Positions 55,552 to 63,965 of a stretch of 64,000 nucleotides of DNA are shown piece by piece. The notes under the pieces are model-generated. The model was not told where the DNA came from. It made no database searches and saw nothing but the letters and a program-made list of their open reading frames with translations. The stretch comes from Lactonifactor sp. BIOML-A5 (GTDB taxonomy: Bacteria; Bacillota; Clostridia; Lachnospirales; Lachnospiraceae). The stretch is taken from assembly GCF_009677585.1 (NCBI RefSeq), contig NZ_WKYV01000025.1, positions 3,198-67,197 on the forward strand. Reading direction: 5' to 3'. Position numbers and translations under genes: made by a program. The number at the start of each line of letters is the position of its first letter. Position 1 is the first letter of the stretch.

Positions 55552-56674
55552 ATGCCTCTGTACTGTCTGTCAAATTGGCAATCTCCCTCATCCGTTCAAT
55601 AATAGGAAGATGCTGGGTACACTGCTCTTCACATTTCCCGCAGGCCACACACTCTGCCGCCAGTTTTTTGTCTACATCCCAATGGAACCGGAATCTTCGG
55701 TTAATCTCCTCTACCTTCCCGGTGAGGATCTTCTGATTATAGGCATCCATGTATTTTGGAATCTCAATGTCTTTCGGACATCCTTTGCAGTAGCCACATC
55801 CGGTGCAAAGGTTATTCAGGGCAATTCCTTTTTCCTCAAACCTGCGGGCTACCTCTTTCGCCGGCCTTTCCTCCAGGTTCTCCACCGCTTTTACCGCATC
55901 GTCTATATGAGCTTTTGTGGTACATCCTGCCAGTGCAACTGTGATTTCCCTGTGAGATGCCACAAAACGCAAAGCTGCCTGGGGTACCGTCAGCTCCGTT
56001 CCCTCTGTCAGATAGGAAAATGCCTTGGGGTTCTGAGGGATGAGTCCTCCGCCCAGAGGGTTCATTACCACCACTCCCATGCCGTTTTCATATGCCTTTT
56101 CAATCCCACTCTGGCGGAACCGGTAATTCAGCGCGTTGTAGCCGATGAGCATTCCTCTGAATTTCCCGCTCTCTACTACAGTCTCAATATCATTTCCCTG
56201 CATATGGGAGGAAAATACAATATTGCGGATCAGTCCCTCTGCCTTTGCCTCCTCAAAAAAGCGGTAAAGAACCTCCATGTGCTTCTCCCAGGATTCCAGA
56301 TTCAGCATGCACCACATATGGTAGAAATCAATATAGTCTGTCTTCAGACGCTGAAGGGACATTTCAAGCCTTCTGCGGAACAGCATCCTGTCCGGCTTCT
56401 CTGTGCCCAGGGTGCTGAAGTTTGTCTTTGAAGTCACATACACCTGGCTTCTTTTTATCTGAGACAAGGCCATACCCGTTACAATCTCACTTTTGTCCTC
56501 GCAGTAATTGGGCGCGGTATCCCAGTAGTTAATCCCCTTTTCAAAAGCATAAAGAGGAATCTCCGCACATTTTTCCAGCCGGCCGGCCCTAATGTCCTCT
56601 GCGTCGTACCGCATGGTACCCAGACCTACAGCTGAGACTTTTATACCTGTATTGCCGTATGATTTATAATACAA
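55550..56674 (-). CDS. Aldo/keto reductase with C-terminal 4Fe-4S clusters
   Basis: A 374-residue enzyme. The AKR barrel has the tetrad Asp (YWDTAPNY), Tyr, Lys (VTSKTN) and His (FYHMW). After residue 280 come two ferredoxin-like motifs, CTGCGYCKGCPKDIEIP and CVACGKCEEQC. Such fusions are typical for anaerobes; substrate unknown. I place the start at a TTG (56674) because GGGAGGACAACG lies right before it and the protein then begins MYYKSYGNTGIKVS as in the family; the ATG at 56713 would contain that ribosome site. Confidence 0.9.
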   Translation of the reverse strand: MYYKSYGNTGIKVSAVGLGTMRYDAEDIRAGRLEKCAEIPLYAFEKGINYWDTAPNYCEDKSEIVTGMALSQIKRSQVYVTSKTNFSTLGTEKPDRMLFRRRLEMSLQRLKTDYIDFYHMWCMLNLESWEKHMEVLYRFFEEAKAEGLIRNIVFSSHMQGNDIETVVESGKFRGMLIGYNALNYRFRQSGIEKAYENGMGVVVMNPLGGGLIPQNPKAFSYLTEGTELTVPQAALRFVASHREITVALAGCTTKAHIDDAVKAVENLEERPAKEVARRFEEKGIALNNLCTGCGYCKGCPKDIEIPKYMDAYNQKILTGKVEEINRRFRFHWDVDKKLAAECVACGKCEEQCTQHLPIIERMREIANLTDSTEA

Positions 56675-56735
56675 AACGTTGTCCTCCCATTGTGTTTTTC
56701 TTAATTTTATCATGGCTGGAGAGGATTTACAAAGA

Positions 56736-57353
56736 TTATATGGCTCCGTATTCCCTTTTCAGTATTTCAAAATAGTCCGTTTTCTCTTCCTCTGTTAATT
56801 CCCGTATGACCCTGCAGGGAACCCCTGCGGCCACAACATTCGCCGGCACATCTCTGGTAATTACGCTCCCAGCCCCTATAATGGCGTTATCCCCTATGGT
56901 TACTCCCTGATCAATATGTACACCTCCTCCTATCCAAACGTTGCTGCCTATTGTAACAGGCTTCGCGAAACAGGCTCCCGCGGCCCGTTCTTCCGGGTCA
57001 AAGGCGTGCCGTGTAGTATAAATCCCAACCCTGGGACCAAACAGTACATTATCTCCAATTTCGATTCCACCGCCGTCCAGCATAACACAGTCAAAGTTTG
57101 CATAAAAATTATTTCCAATCTTGATATGGAATCCGAATTCACAGCGTAATGAAGGTTCAAAAAATACATTTTCCCCCATCTCCCCCAGCAGTCTTTTTAA
57201 AACAGCCTCCCTTGCCTCTTGGGGCTGGCCATAGGTACGGTTGTATTCATCGGTCAGGAATACCGTTTCTTTTCTTGCCTCGATCAGCTCCTCTGTCTGG
57301 TCATTATACATCTTTCCAGATATCATTCGCGCTTTCTGTTCCTCTAATGTCAT
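56736..57353 (-). CDS. Maltose/galactoside O-acetyltransferase family protein (left-handed beta helix)
   Basis: A 205-residue hexapeptide-repeat acetyltransferase. The N-terminal Maa domain (EEQKARMISGKMYNDQTEEL) precedes the beta helix (IGNNFYANFDCVMLDGGGIEIGDNV) with the catalytic His in TTRHAFDPEERA. It acetylates sugars in known relatives. Same strand as the aldo/keto reductase and 22 bases upstream of its open frame, possibly co-transcribed. Confidence 0.92.
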   Translation of the reverse strand: MTLEEQKARMISGKMYNDQTEELIEARKETVFLTDEYNRTYGQPQEAREAVLKRLLGEMGENVFFEPSLRCEFGFHIKIGNNFYANFDCVMLDGGGIEIGDNVLFGPRVGIYTTRHAFDPEERAAGACFAKPVTIGSNVWIGGGVHIDQGVTIGDNAIIGAGSVITRDVPANVVAAGVPCRVIRELTEEEKTDYFEILKREYGAI

Positions 57354-57459
57354 ACCTAACTATCCTTTCTGTTTTGCTATTTTATGCCCATGGGCTACCG
57401 TAAGTATACTCAGAAGATACACTATAATGCAAGTGCAGCGGCTCTGCAGTATGGATATT

Positions 57460-57488
57460 TTGTATTGTATCCCTAAACCGGTTATAAT
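57460..57488 (+). promoter_or_regulatory. Promoter of the AraC/GyrI-like regulator
   Basis: TTGTAT (57460-57465) and TATAAT (57483-57488) with a 17-base spacer. The leader of about 140 bases holds a short dyad CATAAAG/CTTTATG (about 57508-57543). Confidence 0.65.
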
Positions 57489-57632
57489 GACAGCACAAAG
57501 TCCCTACATAAAGTTACGATAAATATGGTACTATATCTTTATGTTATCTTTCGGACAGAAGAAAGCACGATAAATCGGGAACAATTGTTTTTCCAGTGAT
57601 AAGATGGATACACAGACAAGGGAGGAAATGCT

Positions 57633-58493
57633 ATGGAATGGATAGAAAGTATCAGTAAAGCGATCAGTTACATCGAAGATAATCTTACCGATGACCTGAC
57701 CATCGAAAAAATTGCGGATAAGGTACTCATTTCGCCATTTTATTTTCAAAAGGGGTTTTCTATGCTCTGTGGATTTACTGTCAGCGATTATATCAGGCAG
57801 AGGAGGCTTACACGCGCCGGCAGCGAACTTGTTTCCACAGAGGAAAAAATTATTACCATTGCTCTGAAATATGGATATGATTCCCCCGACAGCTTTACGA
57901 AAGCTTTCACACGTTTTCACGGCGTTACACCTACGGCTGTACGAAAAGACGGAGCTATGATCAAATCCTTCGCTCCTCTGAAAATATCATTCACATTGAA
58001 AGGCGGTTATACTATGGATTACAAGATTGTTGAAAAGGAAGCATTTACAGTGATCGGCGCATGGAAAAAGTTTCCCTATGAAAATGCAGCGGAAGCGATT
58101 CCGAACTTCTGGACGGAACACTATCAGAGCGGCGGGGGCAGTACCGTATGCGGAACATACGGCGTTAACATTGATGAGAGTATGGGCGGCAAGGAATTTG
58201 AATACCTGATAGCGGACGATTACAAGGAAGGGACAGAGGTACCGGACGGCTTTATCACGAAAACGATTCCTGCATTTACGTGGGCGGTCTTCCCCTGCAG
58301 AGGGAGTATGCCAAATGCTATGCAGGAGGTATGCAGAAAAATTTTCTCTGAATGGCTGCCCAACTGCAAAGACTACGAGTTTGCCGCCGGGTATAATATT
58401 GAGATGTATCACGATCCTTCCAAATATCCTAATGGTGTCCAGGACGAGAGTTACTATAGTGAGATTTGGATTCCTGTAAAGAAGAAAGCTTAA
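57633..58493 (+). CDS. AraC family regulator with GyrI-like effector domain
   Basis: A 286-residue protein. Residues 1-105 are an AraC DNA-binding domain (IADKVLISPFYFQKGFS and ALKYGYDSPDSFTKAFTRFHGVTP). Residues 125-284 are a GyrI/Rob-type effector-binding domain (YKIVEKEAFTVIGAWKK, FTWAVFPCRG). Relatives respond to drugs or small ligands. It is transcribed on its own. Start follows AGGGAGGAAATG. Confidence 0.93.
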   Translation: MEWIESISKAISYIEDNLTDDLTIEKIADKVLISPFYFQKGFSMLCGFTVSDYIRQRRLTRAGSELVSTEEKIITIALKYGYDSPDSFTKAFTRFHGVTPTAVRKDGAMIKSFAPLKISFTLKGGYTMDYKIVEKEAFTVIGAWKKFPYENAAEAIPNFWTEHYQSGGGSTVCGTYGVNIDESMGGKEFEYLIADDYKEGTEVPDGFITKTIPAFTWAVFPCRGSMPNAMQEVCRKIFSEWLPNCKDYEFAAGYNIEMYHDPSKYPNGVQDESYYSEIWIPVKKKA

Positions 58494-58544
58494 GCGTGCG
58501 GCTTAATGAATCACTGTTCTCAATGCGGGGAGAAAAATGTTCTG

Positions 58545-58592
58545 GAAAAGAGAGGGGTGTGACTAAGATATGTCACACCCCTCCCTTTTTCA
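58545..58592. terminator. Bidirectional terminator
   Basis: GAGGGGTGTGAC (58552-58563) pairs perfectly with GTCACACCCCTC (58572-58583); TTTTT follows on the right and TCTTTTC on the minus strand. Confidence 0.88.
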
Positions 58593-58598
58593 GACTAT

Positions 58599-59642
58599 TT
58601 ATTTACATCCCCTATCTGTTCCCTTTTTCCCTTTTATAATGGCGATGGCACCTGCATATGCAGCAAGTAATGTGACGGCCAGCCTTCCGATAGGAGCCGC
58701 GTCCCTGGTTTGAACCGCATCTATTTTGTGAGAAGACGTTTCAGCAGTATTAGACCCCTTTTTCTCATCCTGAGCATCCGGCAATTTTTCCGGCTCTTTT
58801 TCAATCATTTTAATTGTATATTCGCGGACATTCCCTGCAAGGCTATTTGCGTCTGCGACCCCTAATCCAATTAAAAACTCATCATATACTTTGTCCGGCT
58901 TACCCACGAGATAGTCACCATCTATCTTCATCCAGTCAGGAGCTCCATGAAACTCATAAGTAAAAGGTGGTGTTCCCCCTGTTACTTCCAGCGGTAGTTT
59001 AAATGCCTCTCCCACTACCAGAGTTACCACCCCGTCATCTGACGGTAGCTTTACCTCAGGTATGGTTCCAACTTCCTCGCCTACCACAAACGTAACATCT
59101 AATTCTGTGGAAGTTTCCCCGTTTGCATCTCTAACTTTATATGAAAATGAGTACTCGCCAGGTTCGTTAGGTGTCCCTAAAATCTCTGTGCCTCTGACAA
59201 ATGCCCATTCAGGTCCGTTATACTCATAGATCTGATACGGGGGCTCTCCCTTTGACACATCAAGGGTTATCAGAAATGCACGGTTCACCTCCAGATGCAA
59301 TTGACTTTCATCTACCGCTACATCTAAAAAATCCTCCTCTATAACCGGTTCAGAGGTATCTCCCTCAGCCTCATTCTCATTATACATATCTGTCAAAACT
59401 TCCTTTGTTTCCCCCGGCTGTTCCACTGGGAGTGCCTCCTCCCCAAGGGTATTTCTTTTACCCTCACCGCTGTCAAGATTCTGCTCCTCTACGCCAGTCA
59501 TTGTGTCCACAATAGCAGAAGCTTCTAACTGTACAGTATCCTGTACCCCGGCGTATACTAACTCACCTGCCGCTCCAGACCCAATACATGATACAATTAA
59601 CAATAACCCACAGCCCAATACGTATAGTCTATTTCTTTTCAT
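58599..59642 (-). CDS. Cell-surface protein with two Ig-like domains
   Basis: A 347-residue secreted protein. The signal sequence contains LLLIVSC, which fits a lipobox with Cys19, although signal peptidase I cleavage near GSGAAG is equally possible. A charged linker (40-105) precedes two domains of the putative Ig (He_PIG) type: residues about 105-190 (VDVSKGEPPYQIYEYNG-like) and 195-290 (LPLEVTGGTPPFTYEFHG). The end has TRDAAPIG, a hydrophobic helix and a basic tail, the layout of a sortase anchor but with no LPXTG. Function unknown. Confidence 0.85.
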   Translation of the reverse strand: MKRNRLYVLGCGLLLIVSCIGSGAAGELVYAGVQDTVQLEASAIVDTMTGVEEQNLDSGEGKRNTLGEEALPVEQPGETKEVLTDMYNENEAEGDTSEPVIEEDFLDVAVDESQLHLEVNRAFLITLDVSKGEPPYQIYEYNGPEWAFVRGTEILGTPNEPGEYSFSYKVRDANGETSTELDVTFVVGEEVGTIPEVKLPSDDGVVTLVVGEAFKLPLEVTGGTPPFTYEFHGAPDWMKIDGDYLVGKPDKVYDEFLIGLGVADANSLAGNVREYTIKMIEKEPEKLPDAQDEKKGSNTAETSSHKIDAVQTRDAAPIGRLAVTLLAAYAGAIAIIKGKKGTDRGCK

Positions 59643-59985
59643 ACTCTCACTCCTTTTTTCCGTATAATATCAAACGCCAGAAGGAACCTCCTTTAATATT
59701 GACATTTTAACATTGTGCAGAGTATTTGTGTAGAAAATAAACTAGATTTATTAGTTTTTTAAATTAATCAGCATACTATTTTATATTTAAGACACAATTT
59801 GTCATTTTATCCCTTTATTTGTCTTTGCTTCTTAACTTCTGCATACATACTTAATTCACAACTCGAACTTATGCTTTCTTTCAACGCCCTCCTCTTCTAA
59901 AGGTAAACTACACGCTAACAGAATTTACCCCCGGGTATGCAATAAGAAAAACATGGCTGCATACATTAAAAGAAAAAGGATTTAT
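59643..59985. other. AT-rich divergent intergenic region
   Basis: A 343-base gap between the surface protein gene and the LysM-GH18 gene. It is strongly AT-rich. It must hold both promoters, but none stands out by motif. No ORF with a ribosome site and no clear dyad was found. Confidence 0.5.
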
Positions 59986-61260
59986 ATGGATATTCATATT
60001 GTTGCCCCAGGGGATACTATCGCCTCCATCGCAGCCCGGTACGGCGTTTCTCCCTCCCGCCTCTCCTATGACAATCAACTGAATGAACAGAGTCATCTGG
60101 TGGTAGGGCAGGCACTGCTTGTTTTGAAACCGGAACTGATCCATGAGGTTGTCCCCGGGGATACCCCCAGTTCCATATCCAGTCAGTATGGTATCTCTGC
60201 CCTTGAGCTTCTGCGCAATAACCCCTTCTTGTCGAACCAGCCTTACCTGGTCTCCGGAGAATATCTCATAATTCGTTATGATGGTGAAAAAACAGGAAGT
60301 ATGGAGACAGATGGCTACGCATACCCTTTTATAAATCGTCCCCTTCTTCGGCAGACACTTCCCTATCTGACAGCTCTGTCCATTTTTTCTTATGGATTTA
60401 CACCGGAGGGTGAATTGATTCCTGTGGACGACGCGCCTCTGATTTCCATGGCTCAGGAATTTGATACCCGGTGTGTCTTAGTGCTCACCCCGTTTTCAGC
60501 CAGCGGGACCTTTGATAATAATCTGGTTACATTAGTTACCAATAACCTGGAGGTGCAGAACAGAGTCATAGAAAATCTGCTTCTGACGGTTGCCCAAAAA
60601 CCTTACCAGGAGGTTGATGTGGATTTTGAGTTTATACGGGCAGAAGACAGGATCCCCTATGTAGAATTCGTGAGGAATCTTACCCGGAGGATGAACGCCG
60701 TCGGAGTCATGGTCTCCGTAGCACTGGTCCCAAAAGTATCTGCCGATCAGCCGGGACTTCTGTACGAGGGAATTGACTACCGGCTGCTGGGGGAGGCTGC
60801 TAATACTGTGCTTCTCATGACGTATGAATGGGGCTATACCTACGGTCCGCCCATGGCAGTAGCCCCCATTCCCCAGGTCAGACAGGTGCTTGACTACGCC
60901 GTGAGCGAAATCACTCCCGCCAAAATATCCATGGGAATCCCCAACTATGGCTATGACTGGCCTCTCCCCTTCGTGCGCGGGGTCACGGAAGCTGCCAACA
61001 TAGGCAATCACGAGGCCATTGAGATAGCCGCCTTGAACAATGCAGCAATTCAGTACGATGACATATCCCAGGCGCCGTTTTTTGAGTACACCAGAGATGG
61101 CGTCGGGCATATCGTTTGGTTCGAGGATGTGAGAAGCATCCTGGCTAAGTTAAACCTGGTAACAGAATATGGCTTTCGGGGTGTGGACTACTGGCAATTA
61201 ATGCGGCCCTTCCGCCAGAACTGGCTGCTGGTAAACTACTTGTTCAATATCTTACGCTGA
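59986..61260 (+). CDS. LysM and glycoside hydrolase family 18 protein (SleL/YaaH-like)
   Basis: A 424-residue protein. Two LysM repeats (residues 1-48 IHIVAPGDTIASIAARYGVS and 52-97 IHEVVPGDTPSSISSQYGI) bind glycan. Residues 110-424 form a GH18 barrel with the catalytic motif VDVDFEF (DxDxE). There is no signal peptide, as in SleL/YaaH, which load into the spore from the mother cell and cut cortex peptidoglycan at germination. That makes the host a likely spore former. Start at 59986 follows AAAAAGGATTT. Confidence 0.9.
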   Translation: MDIHIVAPGDTIASIAARYGVSPSRLSYDNQLNEQSHLVVGQALLVLKPELIHEVVPGDTPSSISSQYGISALELLRNNPFLSNQPYLVSGEYLIIRYDGEKTGSMETDGYAYPFINRPLLRQTLPYLTALSIFSYGFTPEGELIPVDDAPLISMAQEFDTRCVLVLTPFSASGTFDNNLVTLVTNNLEVQNRVIENLLLTVAQKPYQEVDVDFEFIRAEDRIPYVEFVRNLTRRMNAVGVMVSVALVPKVSADQPGLLYEGIDYRLLGEAANTVLLMTYEWGYTYGPPMAVAPIPQVRQVLDYAVSEITPAKISMGIPNYGYDWPLPFVRGVTEAANIGNHEAIEIAALNNAAIQYDDISQAPFFEYTRDGVGHIVWFEDVRSILAKLNLVTEYGFRGVDYWQLMRPFRQNWLLVNYLFNILR

Positions 61261-61298
61261 TTCTGTCGCTGAATAATGGAAAAAGATGCAAAGTGCAA

Positions 61299-61331
61299 GA
61301 AAGGAAGCGCATTCCTGCCGCGCTTCCTTTC
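61299..61331. terminator. Bidirectional terminator
   Basis: GAAAGGAAGCGC (61299-61310) pairs perfectly with GCGCTTCCTTTC (61320-61331). It ends the LysM-GH18 transcript and the small gene at 61346-61450. Confidence 0.8.
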
Positions 61332-61345
61332 ATTAAATCATTCTG

Positions 61346-61450
61346 CTATCTGACGCTCAATCTCCATCCCCCCGCTCCCTGATTGACATCTAAAATCTGC
61401 TCCGCCAGTCTTTCAACCATTACCTCTGATAATATCTTATCATTATTCAT
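61346..61450 (-). CDS. Small 34-residue protein with strong ribosome site
   Basis: The minus-strand frame from ATG 61450 to TAG 61346 codes for MNNDKILSEVMVERLAEQIL then a Gly/Trp-containing end. A CGGGAGGTGCGCGT ribosome site precedes it at ideal distance; a TTGACA promoter with a dyad lies 55-85 bases upstream, and a terminator hairpin follows the stop. The first 20 residues look like an amphipathic helix. No known family was recognised. Too short for usual gene callers. Confidence 0.7.
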   Translation of the reverse strand: MNNDKILSEVMVERLAEQILDVNQGAGGWRLSVR

Positions 61451-61487
61451 ACGCGCACCTCCCGGAACTGTCTTCATGTACTGTTGT

Positions 61488-61536
61488 GTAGTATTACTTC
61501 TTAATACTATAATACTACTTTTATCAATAATGTCAA
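61488..61536 (-). promoter_or_regulatory. Promoter with overlapping dyad for the 34-residue gene
   Basis: On the minus strand TTGACA (61531-61536) is followed at 16 bases by TATTAT (61509-61514), or at 19 by TATAGT. A perfect nine-base inverted repeat GTAGTATTA/TAATACTAC (61488-61496, 61510-61518) covers the -10 and start region, as an operator would. Confidence 0.7.
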
Positions 61537-61640
61537 TCCTTCTTGTGTATTATTCTTTGCTATTACATACAGCGAAGGCGTGTGTCAGCCCAAAGAAAAT
61601 GAACTAGGGTATGCCTCTTGGTATAACACATTATAGCACA

Positions 61641-61676
61641 GAAAGCTCCCATCCTCTGTAAAGGATGAAAGCTTTC
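61641..61676 (-). terminator. Hairpin after the MraY-like gene
   Basis: GAAAGCTTTCATCC pairs with GGATGGGAGCTTTC over an eight-base loop, just downstream of the stop at 61695. The T-run is weak. Confidence 0.6.
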
Positions 61677-61694
61677 CTAATAATAACTTACTGA

Positions 61695-62666
61695 TTATAT
61701 CATTCTCATAATTACTAAATAAACCGCAGCCATTGAGATAACGATCTGTATTATAGTAAACCGGAATACCGTCTGCGTATTGGACCATCCCCAAACCTTC
61801 CTCACGTGATCGTGAAGGGGCGTCCGCACATTTTTCAAAATACGTATCTTTAAAAACCTAAGCAGCGACACCTTTAGCAGCCCCAGACCGCCGTCAAGAA
61901 TCAATACCAGTGCAACCAACAGGTATAAAAACGGACTCCCTGTCTTGAGTACTGCAATACTGATAAACAGTCCCATGGCTCTGGAACCTGCATCTCCCAT
62001 CATCAGTTTGCTGGGCGTGGCATTAAACCACAAATACCCCAGGATACAGACCGCGAACAGCAATATCAGATAACTGAAATCATCATTCTTCCCTTTTATA
62101 ATATCAATAATATAGATGCTGATAATGGTAACCAGCGTCAGGGTTCCTGAAAGACCGTCCACCCCGTCGGAGCAATTAGTAACATTTATGGATGCCCATA
62201 CCAAGATGACTGTCAGAATTCCAAATAAGACAGCAGGAATTGTAATGGTTGTCCCGGTAATCATAATCTCCACTTTATTAGAATTATAGTTTAAAAACGT
62301 TACCGCCACCATAGCCGCAATCACAAAATCCAGAAATCCCTTTTTATATTCTCCCCAGGGCACCTTAGATGCATCATCTAAAAAGCCCATCATCATAGCT
62401 GCCACTACTAAAATAATGTAAATGACAAGCTCCCCGCTCAGCCTTGCAAAGATCAGCCCGGATGCGGCAAATACCAATATAAATATGAATCCGGCCCCTC
62501 TCGGCTTCCCCGCGGACAACTTACCGTCATGGGCAAAATCCCTTCCTATATCCTTCGGCAGCAAGGGATGAAACTTCGCCGTGCAAAAGCAGGTAGCAAA
62601 AAATGCAAAGAGTATGCCCAGAAACATCACTGTCGGTACCGAACCGTTAATAATAAAATTTACCAT
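61695..62666 (-). CDS. MraY/WecA family phospho-N-acetylmuramoyl-pentapeptide-transferase-like protein
   Basis: A 323-residue membrane protein with about ten helices. The family loops are visible: KPRGAGFIFIL, MGFLDDASK (Asp pair), NVTNCSDGVDGLSG, KLMMGDAGSRAMG and the His-rich loop TPLHDHVRK. It transfers a sugar phosphate to undecaprenyl phosphate. The TPLHDH loop is that of MraY rather than WecA. It is not in a cell-wall cluster here, so it may be a second MraY. Start at 62666; terminator follows. Confidence 0.88.
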   Translation of the reverse strand: MVNFIINGSVPTVMFLGILFAFFATCFCTAKFHPLLPKDIGRDFAHDGKLSAGKPRGAGFIFILVFAASGLIFARLSGELVIYIILVVAAMMMGFLDDASKVPWGEYKKGFLDFVIAAMVAVTFLNYNSNKVEIMITGTTITIPAVLFGILTVILVWASINVTNCSDGVDGLSGTLTLVTIISIYIIDIIKGKNDDFSYLILLFAVCILGYLWFNATPSKLMMGDAGSRAMGLFISIAVLKTGSPFLYLLVALVLILDGGLGLLKVSLLRFLKIRILKNVRTPLHDHVRKVWGWSNTQTVFRFTIIQIVISMAAVYLVIMRMI

Positions 62667-62772
62667 TTGTTTTTTCCCTTTTTCTTTATTCTCTTTTTGT
62701 CAGCACCCTTAATTATAGCCTCCCAAAGAGGAAAAAACAATGCCTTTTTGCTTATCTCCAGAGATAAACATA

Positions 62773-63291
62773 CTATCCGTTTCTCCGTTTTTCCAGTTCC
62801 TCGATCTTCCACTGGCATTTCCAAATAATTCTCAGCAGAACAATAAGCAACAGTCCAAAACAAACCGTTGTTCCCCCGAAAATATAGGAACCGGTCTGAA
62901 CTGCAGCATTGAGTTGAAGAAACACAACTATCACTTCCACTATCATAATGTACGTAAAGAAATTTCTTATTCTTTTATACTGTACCACTCTCGAGGAATC
63001 ATCGGTATACAGTTCAAATCCCCCGTCTTGGGCATCTTTTCTCAGATAAACCCACTGGCTCCACTGTTCTACCACCTCAATACCGCTGTCCTCCATAAAT
63101 TCCTTAAAGTCCCGGGCACCGGCAGAAGTACTGGGCATCAGATCAATCTGGTAAATGTACTGTCCCGGTTCACAGGGAACAAAGGTATATACACCCAGGA
63201 AGTAATGCTCCAGTGCCCAGCCTTGGTTAACCATCTCATTCAGCCATATCTCTTCTGCATCCTTATCGTAGTACCACTTAAACTTTTTCAT
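62773..63291 (-). CDS. DUF2812 domain membrane protein
   Basis: A 172-residue protein with the DUF2812 N-terminus (KWYYDKDAEEIWLNEMVNQGWAL) and two membrane helices near residues 112-132 and 136-158. It starts in the stop of the PadR gene (ATGA overlap). PadR-DUF2812 pairs are common in Firmicutes; the role is not known. Confidence 0.9.
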   Translation of the reverse strand: MKKFKWYYDKDAEEIWLNEMVNQGWALEHYFLGVYTFVPCEPGQYIYQIDLMPSTSAGARDFKEFMEDSGIEVVEQWSQWVYLRKDAQDGGFELYTDDSSRVVQYKRIRNFFTYIMIVEVIVVFLQLNAAVQTGSYIFGGTTVCFGLLLIVLLRIIWKCQWKIEELEKRRNG

Positions 63292-63605
63292 TCCCCTTCC
63301 CCCATTCTTTTCGCATTGTCCAGCATTTCCTGCAGTCTGTCTACTTCTCTTCCAAATATTTCTTTTCCTGTCTCTGTTATCACATACTCTTTCTTTTTCC
63401 TGGACGTCTTATCCTCACTGTACAGCCTCACCCATCCCTTTGTCAGCATAGAGTTAATGGCCCCATATAAGGTTCCGGGGCCTAAACTCACCCTCCCGCA
63501 GGTAATATCGGCCACTTCCTGTATAATGCCGTATCCATGTTTGGGACACCTTACAGCTAACAGAATATAATACCAGGCTTCTGTCAGTACAATACCGTTT
63601 TCCAC
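63288..63605 (-). CDS. PadR family transcriptional regulator
   Basis: A 105-residue winged-helix regulator with the PadR signature GYGIIQEVADITCGRVSLGPGTLYGAINSML and KKEYVITETGKEIF. It starts with GTG (63605) after GGAGGACGATAGG. It is upstream of and coupled to the DUF2812 gene, and a palindrome covers the promoter, so autorepression is likely. Confidence 0.93.
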   Translation of the reverse strand: MENGIVLTEAWYYILLAVRCPKHGYGIIQEVADITCGRVSLGPGTLYGAINSMLTKGWVRLYSEDKTSRKKKEYVITETGKEIFGREVDRLQEMLDNAKRMGEGE

Positions 63606-63634
63606 ACCTATCGTCCTCCAATCTATCGTATATC

Positions 63635-63689
63635 AAATATATCGTCAATCGATATATTATAATATATCAGCTGACGATATATTTGTCAA
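63635..63689 (-). promoter_or_regulatory. PadR promoter-operator
   Basis: TTGACA (63684-63689) and TATATT (63661-63666) on the minus strand with a 17-base spacer. A perfect 13-base inverted repeat AAATATATCGTCA/TGACGATATATTT (63635-63647, 63672-63684) brackets the -10, and an inner ATCG/CGAT dyad lies within. Confidence 0.75.
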
Positions 63690-63758
63690 TAAAATTATAG
63701 TTTTGTGTATGTAAAGTTCGAGATAAAATAGTCGGCCAGCGCAGCGTCGCAGACGGAC

Positions 63759-63965
63759 GGTCAAGGGAGGAGGTCTTGGGGCCAGGGGGACTGGGTGGAT
63801 CTGCTTGCTACTGCGTTTCTCCTCTGCTAACTGCCTGGCCGTTCACTAAGAAGCTCAGGAAAGCCTTCGCTCCTAAGTGACCGCCGGCAGTGGATCTTCG
63901 GACGCACTCCGTAGTCTGCACAGATCCACCCAGTCCCCCTGGCCCCAAGACCTCCTCCCTTGACC
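63759..63965. repeat. Foldback element with perfect 45-bp inverted arms
   Basis: Arm 63759-63803 is exactly complementary to arm 63921-63965 over 45 bases; both are GC-rich and start or end GGTCAAGGGAGGAGG/TTGACC. The 117-base loop has its own nested hairpin: CTGCC/GGCAG, then TTCACT/AGTGA and AAGC/GCTCC around 63831-63890. The AT-rich neighbourhood on the left differs sharply in base composition. No ORF, transposase or target duplication could be shown. Confidence 0.85.

Noticed and set aside
59386..59642. Type I signal peptide only for the Ig-like protein
   Set aside because: Not excluded, but IVSC fits a lipobox as well; kept open in the entry rather than asserted.
61383..61607. Plus-strand 74-codon open frame near 61.4 kb
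   Set aside because: It is opposite the promoter and small gene, has no ribosome site, and reads as low-complexity Leu/Ile.
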